Below, in pieces: positions 36,100 through 42,314 of a stretch of 42,897 nt of DNA. Location: assembly GCA_902590245.1 (NCBI GenBank), contig CACIWG010000012.1, positions 1 through 42,897 of the forward strand, in the 5' to 3' direction. Within the stretch, counting starts at the first letter, position 1. Each line of letters starts with the position of its first letter. The stretch is from an uncultured SAR116 cluster alpha proteobacterium (lineage in GTDB: Bacteria > Pseudomonadota > Alphaproteobacteria > Puniceispirillales > Marisalimonadaceae). The notes under the pieces were generated by a model. The model did no database searches. It saw only the letters and a program-made list of their open reading frames with translations, and was not told the origin of the DNA. Position numbers and translations under genes: made by a program.

Positions 36100-36924
36100 T
36101 TATTCAGCAGCTATTACTTCATTAAAATTGAAATTTTCAACAATATTTTTAAAAATATTTTGAATGTTTTTCAAATTTATTTTGATTTCAAAAGTTTTTT
36201 CATTCATATAATAATTTTTCGATATTTCAATTTGAATTACATTTATATTTTCATCTTTTTTACCGTATTTTCTTGTAATGTATCCTCCCGAGTAAGGATT
36301 ATTTATAGAAAATCTTAAATCTAGGCAATCAAAATGACTAATTAAATACTTCTTGAAATTTTCTTTACTACTTTTTCCAAAGTTGTCCCCAATAATAACA
36401 TCTGGAAAATTATATTTATCTTTTGATAACGTAGGTGTGGAATGAATATCAATAAGGTATACAACACCAAACTTAGATTTTAAGTAATTTATTCTTTGAT
36501 CCAATTCTTTATGGAATGGATCATAAAATTTTTCTAACATTTTTGAAATATAATTGTTTGGTAATTTAGATTTAAAAATTTTTTCAGAATAACATTTTGA
36601 AGGTAGGACACCTAGTCCTGATTTGATTAACAAAATTTCTTCATTAGTAATAGTATTTAGGCTTTTCTCAAACATAGAATTATCTAACGATTGCCGTGAT
36701 CTATTTAAATCAACCACAGCCCTAGAACATTTTGCAACTAAAATATCTGCTAAATCTAAATCTATTTTGTTAATGAATGTATCTGTTTTGTAATCTTCCA
36801 TTATTTTTAATTTTTTAATACTTATAGATTTGTGTTTCAAAAAATCCTTTGGATAATAACTGCCAGAATGAGGTACAGATATAATTAAGGGAGTAATAGG
36901 AGATTTTCTGATATAGAATTGCAT
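36100..36924 (-). CDS. N-formylglutamate amidohydrolase family protein
   Basis: The 274-residue protein shows the family features ISVPHSGSYYP near the N-terminus, AVVDLNRSRQSLDN, YLIDIHSTPTLSKD and GGYITRKYG, ending with IQIEISKNYYMNE. The fold resembles zinc carboxypeptidases, and the His/Asp/Glu in these motifs are the probable metal ligands. True HutG-type enzymes hydrolyse N-formylglutamate in histidine breakdown. No other hut gene is here, so the natural substrate may differ. The stop lies 1 bp from the mnmC stop on the other strand. Confidence 0.88.
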   Translation of the reverse strand: MQFYIRKSPITPLIISVPHSGSYYPKDFLKHKSISIKKLKIMEDYKTDTFINKIDLDLADILVAKCSRAVVDLNRSRQSLDNSMFEKSLNTITNEEILLIKSGLGVLPSKCYSEKIFKSKLPNNYISKMLEKFYDPFHKELDQRINYLKSKFGVVYLIDIHSTPTLSKDKYNFPDVIIGDNFGKSSKENFKKYLISHFDCLDLRFSINNPYSGGYITRKYGKKDENINVIQIEISKNYYMNEKTFEIKINLKNIQNIFKNIVENFNFNEVIAAE

Positions 36925-36963
36925 TTTAAACTTAAATAAATTATTTTACAAACTTAAATTATT

Positions 36964-37398
36964 ATGAAAATTAATCCACACAAAAAATTAGATTATTCTT
37001 GTTTTTATCAAATGAAAACACGATGGAGAGATAATGATGTATATGGTCATATAAATAATGTTGTATATTACGAATATTTTGATACTGCCGTAAATCTATG
37101 GTTAATTGAGAATGATATATTAAATTTTAAATCTGGAGAAATAATCGGGTTTATAGTTAAGTCAGGTTGTGATTACATTTCACCAATATCACATCCTTCA
37201 AATATTAGTATTGGCATATGTGCATCTGCTATTGGAACTTCTTCTGTAACATACAAATCTGCAGTATTTAAAGATGGTAGAGAATTTGCCTCAGCACAGG
37301 GGTTTTTTACTCATGTTTATGTTAATAGAAAGACGCAAAAGTCTTGTCCAATATCATTAGAATTTCGACAAAAATTAAATGATATATTTAAATCTTAA
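36964..37398 (+). CDS. Acyl-CoA thioesterase, 4-hydroxybenzoyl-CoA thioesterase-like hotdog protein
   Basis: The 144-residue hotdog-fold protein has the signature TRWRDNDVYGHINNVVYYEYFDTA, which contains the catalytic aspartate of the 4-hydroxybenzoyl-CoA thioesterase class. The segment FKDGREFASAQGFFTHVYVNR forms the last strands. It should hydrolyse a short or medium acyl-CoA in the cytoplasm; the substrate is unknown. Such enzymes are about 130-150 residues, as here. It is divergent from the amidohydrolase and its stop nearly meets the convergent cyclophilin-like gene. Confidence 0.88.
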   Translation: MKINPHKKLDYSCFYQMKTRWRDNDVYGHINNVVYYEYFDTAVNLWLIENDILNFKSGEIIGFIVKSGCDYISPISHPSNISIGICASAIGTSSVTYKSAVFKDGREFASAQGFFTHVYVNRKTQKSCPISLEFRQKLNDIFKS

Positions 37399-37399
37399 A

Positions 37400-37771
37400 T
37401 TATTCCCAATCTAAACTTATCTCATCTCCAGGCTTTACGTTATTAAAATCCGATTTTTTAAAATTTGCATTGCCCCACACATTGCATGGTCCAATTAATC
37501 TAATTTCTTGATCTATTGAAACTGGAGTTTTACCATAGCCAATAGCAATTGCTGATCCTTCTGTCCAAAATGCTAATTCACCTAATTGCATTACTTCTTT
37601 AGCATCATTTTCTAGCGCAGCCTGAATATTAGTGTTAAAAAAAATCTCCTCGCCCCACATTTGAATTTTAGAATTTATTGGAACTGATTTTGAAATTATT
37701 CTAGCTGTTTCTGTGTCATGCAAATTAACTTCAAATAGTTTCGAATTAAATTTTAAAATTAATTTTTTCAT
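37400..37771 (-). CDS. Cyclophilin-like fold protein (DUF369/DUF3830 type)
   Basis: The 123-residue protein has the compact beta-barrel pattern of the cyclophilin-like DUF369 family: IQMWGEEIFF, then MQLGELAFWTEGSAIAIGYGKTPVS, PCNVWGNA and PGDEISLDW at the C-terminus. Structures of relatives resemble cyclophilin A but lack its prolyl isomerase residues, so enzyme activity is not assumed. Homologues sometimes sit in amino-acid or amide catabolic clusters. Here the neighbours are an amidohydrolase and a thioesterase, a weak hint of a small catabolic set. Confidence 0.75.
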   Translation of the reverse strand: MKKLILKFNSKLFEVNLHDTETARIISKSVPINSKIQMWGEEIFFNTNIQAALENDAKEVMQLGELAFWTEGSAIAIGYGKTPVSIDQEIRLIGPCNVWGNANFKKSDFNNVKPGDEISLDWE

Positions 37772-37865
37772 AATTATTACTATGCACTTTTTTTAAAAAC
37801 TATTATATATTAATTAACTTAAATTGTTTATGAATTTAACTTCAGACTATTTAAGCGATTTGAGA

Positions 37866-37940
37866 GGGACTATAGCTCAGTGGTAGAGCACTACGTTGAC
37901 ATCGTAGGGGTCGCTAGTTCGAACCTAGCTAGTCCCACCA
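37866..37940 (+). tRNA. tRNA-Val (anticodon GAC)
   Basis: The acceptor GGGACTA pairs perfectly with TAGTCCC. The anticodon stem CTACG/CGTAG encloses loop TTGACAT, giving GAC. The T-arm CTAGTTCGAACCTAG is regular and CCA is encoded. It reads GUC and GUU valine codons. A membrane-protein gene starts 16 bp after the CCA end. Confidence 0.97.
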
Positions 37941-37956
37941 TTCAAAAGGATCAACA

Positions 37957-38610
37957 TTGAATTATTTTAAAATAACTCATATTCCAAAAGTTAAGTGGAG
38001 TTCAGATAGTCCTTTTAATATTAAACCAAGTCTAAAAACTTTGTTCTTTCTTATCTTTGGATTGACATTATTTGGATTTGGTGAAGCTTTACTTATTGTT
38101 TCAAATTTGGGAGTTACTCCTTGGACTGTATTTGCTGAAGGTGTTGCAAAAAATCTTAATATTAGTATTGGGCTAGCAACTTTTCTAGTGAGTATTAGTA
38201 TTTTAATATTGTGGATCCCTTTAAAACAAAAAATAGGAATAGGCACTGTTTCGAACGCTATAATAATTGCGGTAACAATTGATTTATTTGTATATTTATT
38301 ACCATATAGTTCAAATATTGTTTTATCTATTTTTGAAATGATTTTTGGAATTTTATTAGTTGGAGTTGGTAGCGGTATATATTTAATCACAAATTTAGGT
38401 CCAGGCACTAGAGATGGGTTAATGAAAGGAATTTCAGAAAATTTTAAAAAACCAATTTATATAATTAGATTATCAATCGAAATAACTGTGGTAATTTTGG
38501 GGTGGCTACTGGGTGGAACGGTTGGTCTAGGTACATTGATGTTTGCTATACTAATCGGTCCAATTATTTCAGTTAGTTTAGTTCTAATCAAAAGTACTGA
38601 TAAGAAATGA
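37957..38610 (+). CDS. YczE/YitT-like integral membrane protein
   Basis: The 217-residue protein has about five hydrophobic helices. It appears to start at TTG 37957, 6 bp after a good AAAAGGA site, with no in-frame ATG nearby. Two related segments, SNLGVTPWTVFAEGVAK and TNLGPGTRDGLMKGISE, sit after membrane helices and show the internal duplication of the YczE (COG2364) family. The function is unknown; transport is often assumed. It starts 16 bp after tRNA-Val and may be transcribed with it. Confidence 0.85.
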   Translation: MNYFKITHIPKVKWSSDSPFNIKPSLKTLFFLIFGLTLFGFGEALLIVSNLGVTPWTVFAEGVAKNLNISIGLATFLVSISILILWIPLKQKIGIGTVSNAIIIAVTIDLFVYLLPYSSNIVLSIFEMIFGILLVGVGSGIYLITNLGPGTRDGLMKGISENFKKPIYIIRLSIEITVVILGWLLGGTVGLGTLMFAILIGPIISVSLVLIKSTDKK

Positions 38611-38628
38611 ATAATAAATTTTAAAATT

Positions 38629-39300
38629 ATGGCTTTATTTGGTAAAGGAGCATTATTGAATTGGGGTGGTGTATTATCTAAATATGAGCTTGATTATAAT
38701 TTATGGCACAGCTTAGAACACATGCCGGAAAGAATTAGTGTGAAAGGTTTTTTAAGGGCGTTTAGATGTGTTGGACTTAAATGTAAAAACGATAATGACA
38801 AATATTTCATGATGTATGATGTAATAAATAAAGATGTTTTGTCCTCAAAACAATATTTAAATAGATTAAATAATCCAACAGATTGGACATCTAAAATTTT
38901 GTCAAAATATGTTCATCCATCTCGTGCTATTTGTGAAGTAATTAAAACAAAGTCGCTGACTAGTGGTTTAAGTGTTTTTTTTGTTACTATAAGATATTTA
39001 GCTAAAAATAATGAAATAAAAAAATTTTATAATATTTCAGATTTAATTATGAGTGAAAATGGAATTTTCTCTATTCATTGCTTCCAATCAGATAAAAAAA
39101 TTAGTCTATTGAAAACAAAAGAAAAAGCAATTAGAAGATCCCAAGGGAATGAAGATGTAATTATCGACTCCGCTGTAATTATCGAATGTTTAAATATTAA
39201 TAAAGTAAAAAATTTTTTATTAAAAAACTTGAAAATAAAATCTGATAAAAAAATAAAAATCAATTATTATCAATTACAACATGTTATAGAATTTGGTTAA
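38629..39300 (+). CDS. Hypothetical protein, probable dimeric alpha/beta barrel (EthD/DUF4286-like)
   Basis: The 223-residue protein opens ALFGKGALLNWGGV and continues LWHSLEHMPERISVKGFLRAFR. This WHxxEHMPER pattern recalls ferredoxin-like dimeric-barrel proteins such as EthD and DUF4286 relatives. A second similar half (VFFVTIRYL, ISLLKTKEKAIRRSQGNED) suggests two barrel domains in tandem. The first conserved histidine and glutamate may form an active site. The function is unknown. It lies 18 bp after the YczE-like gene and stops 1 bp before tRNA-Arg. Confidence 0.6.
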   Translation: MALFGKGALLNWGGVLSKYELDYNLWHSLEHMPERISVKGFLRAFRCVGLKCKNDNDKYFMMYDVINKDVLSSKQYLNRLNNPTDWTSKILSKYVHPSRAICEVIKTKSLTSGLSVFFVTIRYLAKNNEIKKFYNISDLIMSENGIFSIHCFQSDKKISLLKTKEKAIRRSQGNEDVIIDSAVIIECLNINKVKNFLLKNLKIKSDKKIKINYYQLQHVIEFG

Positions 39301-39301
39301 T

Positions 39302-39379
39302 GCGCTCTTAGCTCAACTGGATTAGAGTACCAGATTTCGACTCTGGGGGTTAGGGGTTCGAGTCCTCTAGAGCGCACCA
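39302..39379 (+). tRNA. tRNA-Arg (anticodon UCG), host of the integrated unit
   Basis: The acceptor GCGCTCT pairs with AGAGCGC. The anticodon stem CCAGA/TCTGG has loop TTTCGAC, giving UCG. The T-arm is AGGGGTTCGAGTCCTCT and CCA is encoded. It reads CGN codons, chiefly CGA. The last 17 bases, from the end of the T-loop through CCA, belong to the 91-bp repeat whose inverted copy lies at 41926-42016. The tRNA is therefore complete on the left side of the unit. Confidence 0.97.
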
Positions 39380-39453
39380 TTCCACATTATGTGTTTCCCA
39401 TAAGTCATTGATTTCATAGCAAAAGTTAAATCTTGGACTTGGGGTGTGAAACA
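39363..39453 (+). repeat. Left 91-bp inverted repeat (tRNA 3' end plus leader of the recombinase gene)
   Basis: It starts at the last T-loop base of tRNA-Arg, runs through CCA, then 74 bp of non-tRNA sequence ending GGGGTGTGAAACA, 2 bp before the recombinase ATG. It is identical, base for base, to the reverse complement of 41926-42016, and both flanks diverge at once. It probably contains the recombination core and the recombinase gene's leader. A weak GGGGTG could serve as the ribosome site. Confidence 0.95.
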
Positions 39454-39455
39454 AT

Positions 39456-40598
39456 ATGAGAAACAAATATGTACCAAATCATTTGTTGAATCGTGATGGT
39501 AATTATTACTTTGTAAGAAGAGTTCCAAATGACTTGAAGAATCTTTATGCAGTTAAAAGATTATGTTTTAGTCTTAAAACTAAATCATATTCATCAGCTA
39601 TAAGAATGATAAAATCAGTTAGTCAAAGACTAGAAGATTATTGGTTTGGTATCAGACTTCAGAATATGAATGTTCCTGCAATGCATTTGATAAAGACTGA
39701 TAGTGATAATGATAATGGTCCCAATATAATAGATGCTCTTAAATTATATTTAAAACTCAAAGGCGTTGGAAAAGATAAAACCTTTATTAGGACTGCTAAT
39801 AGAAATGTAGAATATATTATTCAATGCCTAGGTAATAAATCTATTCCAAATTATTCTTCATTAGATGCAGGTAAGTTTCGTGATTGGTTAATAGAGCAGG
39901 GGATGTCTAACTCAACAGTAAAAAGGGTATTCTCATCTGTAAGAGCAATTATTAATTTAAGTATAAGTGAGCATGGATTAAATATAGTTAACCCATTCTC
40001 TAGGGTATATCTGCCTTCAATAGATAACGAGCTAAGAAAGAGTATTTCTATAAAAGCAATTAAAACAATTCAATCATATTGCAGACAATCCGATGATGAG
40101 CCTAGGTGGTTAATAGCTTTATTATCAGATAGTGGTATGCGTTTATCTGAAGCATTAGGGTTAGCTAAAGAGGATATAAAGCTAGATGAACCGATACCTT
40201 ATATTAGACTCATCCCTCATCCATGGAGACGTTTAAAGACTAGAAGTAGTCAAAGATATATACCTTTAGTTGGAGAGGCTCTATGGGCTTGTAAGAGGAT
40301 TCTAGAGCATAATCATGATAGTATATTTGCTTTCCCAAGATATACCTCCATCAATCAATGCAATGCTAATTCAGCAAGTGCAGCTTTAAACAAATGGTTA
40401 AAGAGTAAACTGATAGATGATTATGTCATTCATGGTTTTAGGCATAGTTTTAGAGATAGATTGAGGACAGTTGAGTGTCCTTCAGAAATTATAGACCAGT
40501 TAGGTGGATGGAGTTTAAAAAGCGTAGGGCAGAGTTATGGTATTGGGTATAATTTAAATCATTTAAAAAAATGGATTAATTTAATAATTGAAATTTAA
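39456..40598 (+). CDS. Tyrosine recombinase (phage-type integrase)
   Basis: The 380-residue protein has a recognisable catalytic domain: Arg229 in SDSGMRLSEALGL, Lys261 in RLKTRSSQRYIPL, His326 and Arg329 in HGFRHSFRDRL, Trp352 in LGGWSLKSVGQSYGIGY and the nucleophile Tyr361, with the standard nine-residue W-to-Y spacing. The N-terminal part (LNRDGNYYFVRRVPNDLKNLY) is the arm/SAM-like region of integrases that use tRNA genes. The site-specific DNA exchange is expected to occur in the tRNA-Arg 3' repeat. No excisionase is visible. The gene lies 2 bp inside the left inverted repeat, so its promoter is either in the repeat or is the tRNA-Arg promoter. Confidence 0.93.
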   Translation: MRNKYVPNHLLNRDGNYYFVRRVPNDLKNLYAVKRLCFSLKTKSYSSAIRMIKSVSQRLEDYWFGIRLQNMNVPAMHLIKTDSDNDNGPNIIDALKLYLKLKGVGKDKTFIRTANRNVEYIIQCLGNKSIPNYSSLDAGKFRDWLIEQGMSNSTVKRVFSSVRAIINLSISEHGLNIVNPFSRVYLPSIDNELRKSISIKAIKTIQSYCRQSDDEPRWLIALLSDSGMRLSEALGLAKEDIKLDEPIPYIRLIPHPWRRLKTRSSQRYIPLVGEALWACKRILEHNHDSIFAFPRYTSINQCNANSASAALNKWLKSKLIDDYVIHGFRHSFRDRLRTVECPSEIIDQLGGWSLKSVGQSYGIGYNLNHLKKWINLIIEI

Positions 40599-40621
40599 AG
40601 GATGAGAGGATGAGAGGATGA
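40599..40621 (+). repeat. Short tandem repeat AGGATGAG
   Basis: Directly after the recombinase stop, the 8-base unit AGGATGAG occurs twice and then as AGGATGA. Each unit holds a Shine-Dalgarno-like AGGA and an ATG. The last ATG (40618) opens a 32-codon ORF. The repeat may act as an initiation region or be a slippage-prone site; it is too short and regular for a CRISPR. Confidence 0.7.
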
Positions 40622-40716
40622 TATATTTAGCTATTAAAAATATAAAAAAGAGCTTTGATGTAATTTTTCAGAGTATAGAATTTATTCAAAATTATATAGA
40701 GGTTAAATATGGATGA
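40618..40716 (+). CDS. Possible 32-residue leader peptide overlapping the UDG-like gene
   Basis: ATG 40618 opens a short frame beginning MIYLAIKNIKKSFDVIFQSI and ending in TGA at 40714-40716, 8 bp into the next gene (ATG 40709) in another frame. A GAGG sits about 8 bp before the ATG, in the tandem repeat. The overlap suggests translational coupling or a regulatory leader. There is no homology I can name, and AT-rich DNA produces such frames by chance. Confidence 0.3.
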   Translation: MIYLAIKNIKKSFDVIFQSIEFIQNYIEVKYG

Positions 40717-41410
40717 CATTAATTTTATTAAGCAAATAGAGGACATTTACTCAAATACATCAAATTACTTTAATGCAAACTCTGATTATTATTGGTCAAT
40801 GCCTAAATCATTGAATGGTCAAACAGGTTTTTGCATACTTTATACAATTCCAACTTATAACCCTGATATACTTATTGTCGGTCAAAACCCTTCTCAATTT
40901 AATCAAACAGATGAAATGTCAGATGAAGATATTTATATGATGAGTGGACGAATTCCTGAGATTAATTCTTATCTAAATCATAATCATAAATTTGCATTAA
41001 AAATTAGAGAAGTATTTTCATCAAATATAGATAAAGAATACTTATCTAACAGTGTTGGTATGAATATTTGGTATGCTCAAGGAAGCAAATTAGACCAAGT
41101 AAAGATGACTGAGGATTTAAGAAATATGAAAGAATTTTGTAAAAAACAGACATTTAAAATGATTAATATTTTAAGACCAAAAACAATATTTAGCATTGGT
41201 TTTAAAGTTTTTGATGAATTAAATAACAAAGGTAAACATAAAGATACTCTAAAATTTGACAGGTATAGAATTTATGAAGAAGGAGAATTAGGTAACATAC
41301 CTATTTACGGTTGTGCTCATCTTACAGGAGCATACATTCCTGATGAGTACTTACTTCATGGTGCTAGAGTATGTTTGATAAACATAAAAAAATATTTAAA
41401 TAATGACTAA
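40709..41410 (+). CDS. Uracil-DNA-glycosylase-superfamily-like protein
   Basis: The 233-residue protein starts at ATG 40709 after a GAGG site 7 bp upstream. The strand-plus-loop DILIVGQNPSQFN at 53-65 resembles UDG motif 1 (GxNPs). ILRPKTIFSIGFKVFDEL at about 154-171 resembles the central strand and helix. GCAHLTGAYIPDEYLLHG with His204 sits where motif 2 would be. In this superfamily such proteins remove uracil or other bases from DNA. The match is by motif spacing and is moderate. If active, it could act as a defence or DNA-processing cargo of the unit. A tiny ORF overlaps its stop. Confidence 0.55.
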   Translation: MDDINFIKQIEDIYSNTSNYFNANSDYYWSMPKSLNGQTGFCILYTIPTYNPDILIVGQNPSQFNQTDEMSDEDIYMMSGRIPEINSYLNHNHKFALKIREVFSSNIDKEYLSNSVGMNIWYAQGSKLDQVKMTEDLRNMKEFCKKQTFKMINILRPKTIFSIGFKVFDELNNKGKHKDTLKFDRYRIYEEGELGNIPIYGCAHLTGAYIPDEYLLHGARVCLINIKKYLNND

Positions 41411-41471
41411 TATTGAAGAATTTTTTAAATTGGTGATTGATTTAATAAATTTGTTTGTTTTTTTTAGCTGA
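41403..41471 (+). CDS. Possible 22-residue hydrophobic peptide bridging two cargo genes
   Basis: ATG 41403 overlaps the UDG-like stop (TAA 41408-41410). The frame starts MTNIEEFFKLVIDLINLF and ends in TGA at 41469-41471, which overlaps the next ATG at 41471 (TGATG). Such double overlap is typical of coupled translation, and the peptide is hydrophobic and amphipathic. It may only be a reinitiation bridge. Function and expression are unproven. Confidence 0.3.
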   Translation: MTNIEEFFKLVIDLINLFVFFS

Positions 41472-41914
41472 TGAATTTTCTGAGCTTTTTAAAAAATGTA
41501 GAACCTGATTTTAAAGGAAGGTATTTAAATGATATTTGGAAGTTTTCAAATTATGAGATTGAGAATATTCATGATTTTATTCAATTAGTGTTCCCTTTAA
41601 ACAAACCAAGTGAAAGTGTTTTTCATGGGCATTTTTTAAAATCTAAAAAAGATGTAGATATAATTAAAAATGATAAAGTAGCACAATTAAATTTAATTAA
41701 ATCATCAAAGTGGTTTTTAAATTTTTTGGAATTAAATAACAATTGGCAGAACAAATATGACCATAATCAATTAAGAATATCTAGAATTATTCAATCTTTA
41801 AGATTATTAGTGTCTAATGAAGAAGCAGACAAATTTTATAAAATTATCTTGGGTATGCTAAAAGCAAACAATCAAATCAATTGTGAAACTTTAGAGTTTT
41901 GGAGACATTCTTAA
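41471..41914 (+). CDS. OGFr-related domain protein (opioid growth factor receptor conserved region-like)
   Basis: The 147-residue protein carries the hallmark of the OGFr conserved region. FLKNVEPDFKGRYLNDIWKF leads to NIHDFIQLVFPLNKPSESVF (about 33-52), close to the HDFIQWLFPLPEPS pattern. The next helices KVAQLNLIKSSKWFLNFLEL and HNQLRISRIIQSLRLL also fit the family. Prokaryotic members are known from mobile or cassette DNA, but I know of no assigned function. No Shine-Dalgarno site precedes the ATG; translation may depend on the overlapping tiny ORF. The stop is 11 bp before the right inverted repeat, so it is clearly part of the unit. Confidence 0.7.
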   Translation: MNFLSFLKNVEPDFKGRYLNDIWKFSNYEIENIHDFIQLVFPLNKPSESVFHGHFLKSKKDVDIIKNDKVAQLNLIKSSKWFLNFLELNNNWQNKYDHNQLRISRIIQSLRLLVSNEEADKFYKIILGMLKANNQINCETLEFWRHS

Positions 41915-41925
41915 AAACCAATTAA

Positions 41926-42016
41926 TGTTTCACACCCCAAGTCCAAGATTTAACTTTTGCTATGAAATCAATGACTTATGGGAAACACATAATGTGGAAT
42001 GGTGCGCTCTAGAGGA
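41926..42016 (-). repeat. Right 91-bp inverted repeat (inverted tRNA-Arg 3' end)
   Basis: This is the exact reverse complement of 39363-39453. Here the tRNA portion (TGGTGCGCTCTAGAGGA at 42000-42016) faces away from the unit and is not attached to the rest of a tRNA: sequence beyond 42016 has no resemblance to tRNA-Arg. It is therefore a broken or borrowed tRNA end, and the second potential recombination site for the recombinase. Confidence 0.95.
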
Positions 42017-42314
42017 GTTCTATTCCTTATGTATGCACCACAAATAATATCATTCAAGCTATAGCTTAGGATATGTATTCATATCGTGATGTCAATACGC
42101 ACGATTTGTTTCACAGTTTGTTTTACATATAAAATTAACCGTTACTAGTATAGGGTAAGTGGTACATCCTAGGTGCTAATAATACCCCTTTATAAATACA
42201 CTTATATGTAACACTTTAAATGTTCTCACTTCCCGGGCATGGGACATGGGGGTATGGGTAGATGTATATAGTTGGTGTGTGTGACAGATTGGGGTGTGAG
42301 TGTGTTAACTAGTT
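42017..42314. other. Non-coding 298-bp segment with hairpins and unusual G-rich tract
   Basis: No coding frame is convincing here and base composition is visibly richer in G and C than in the genes around it. AAGCTATAGCTT (42056-42067) is a perfect palindrome. GATATG/CATATC (42070-42085) forms a six-pair stem with a four-base loop. CGTG/CACG (42085-42103) and GGGTA/TACCC (42153-42187) can pair. A G-quadruplex-type tract follows at 42235-42258 and an 11-base echo of the inverted repeat at 42289-42299. It could hold a small RNA, a recombination or replication site, or the relic of an older insertion. Confidence 0.4.
42235..42258 (+). other. Canonical G-quadruplex motif
   Basis: Four G-runs (GGG 42235-42237, GGG 42241-42243, GGGGG 42248-42252, GGG 42256-42258) are separated by loops of 3, 4 and 3 bases, satisfying the standard G3+N1-7 pattern on the plus strand. 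The loops CAT, ACAT and TAT make it look like a diverged tandem CATGGG repeat. Such a motif is very unlikely by chance in DNA of about 30% GC. Confidence 0.75.

Larger units (their letters stand above)
39363..42016. mobile_element. tRNA-Arg-associated recombinase unit with 91-bp terminal inverted repeats
   Basis: The 2654-bp unit is bounded by perfect 91-bp inverted repeats (39363-39453 and 41926-42016). Each holds 17 bases of the tRNA-Arg 3' end. Inside are a tyrosine recombinase, a UDG-fold-like protein and an OGFr-related protein, plus two tiny overlapping ORFs, all on the plus strand. Coding starts 2 bp inside the left repeat and ends 11 bp before the right one, so the unit has almost no spare DNA. 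Islands in tRNA genes normally end in direct repeats. Inverted repeats mean that recombination between them would invert the contents and still leave a complete tRNA. Rearrangement of an older island is the main alternative. Confidence 0.75.

Noticed and set aside
40599-40621. CRISPR-like repeat
   Set aside because: Units are only 8 bases and directly adjacent with no spacers. It is a short tandem repeat. No CRISPR array was seen anywhere in the window.
39363-42016. Inverted repeat as a simple amplification snap-back artefact
   Set aside because: A snap-back would continue into the reverse complement of the tRNA-Arg body after 42016, but the sequence diverges there, and distinct genes lie between the copies. 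A more complex chimera is not excluded, so long-read confirmation is listed in the findings.
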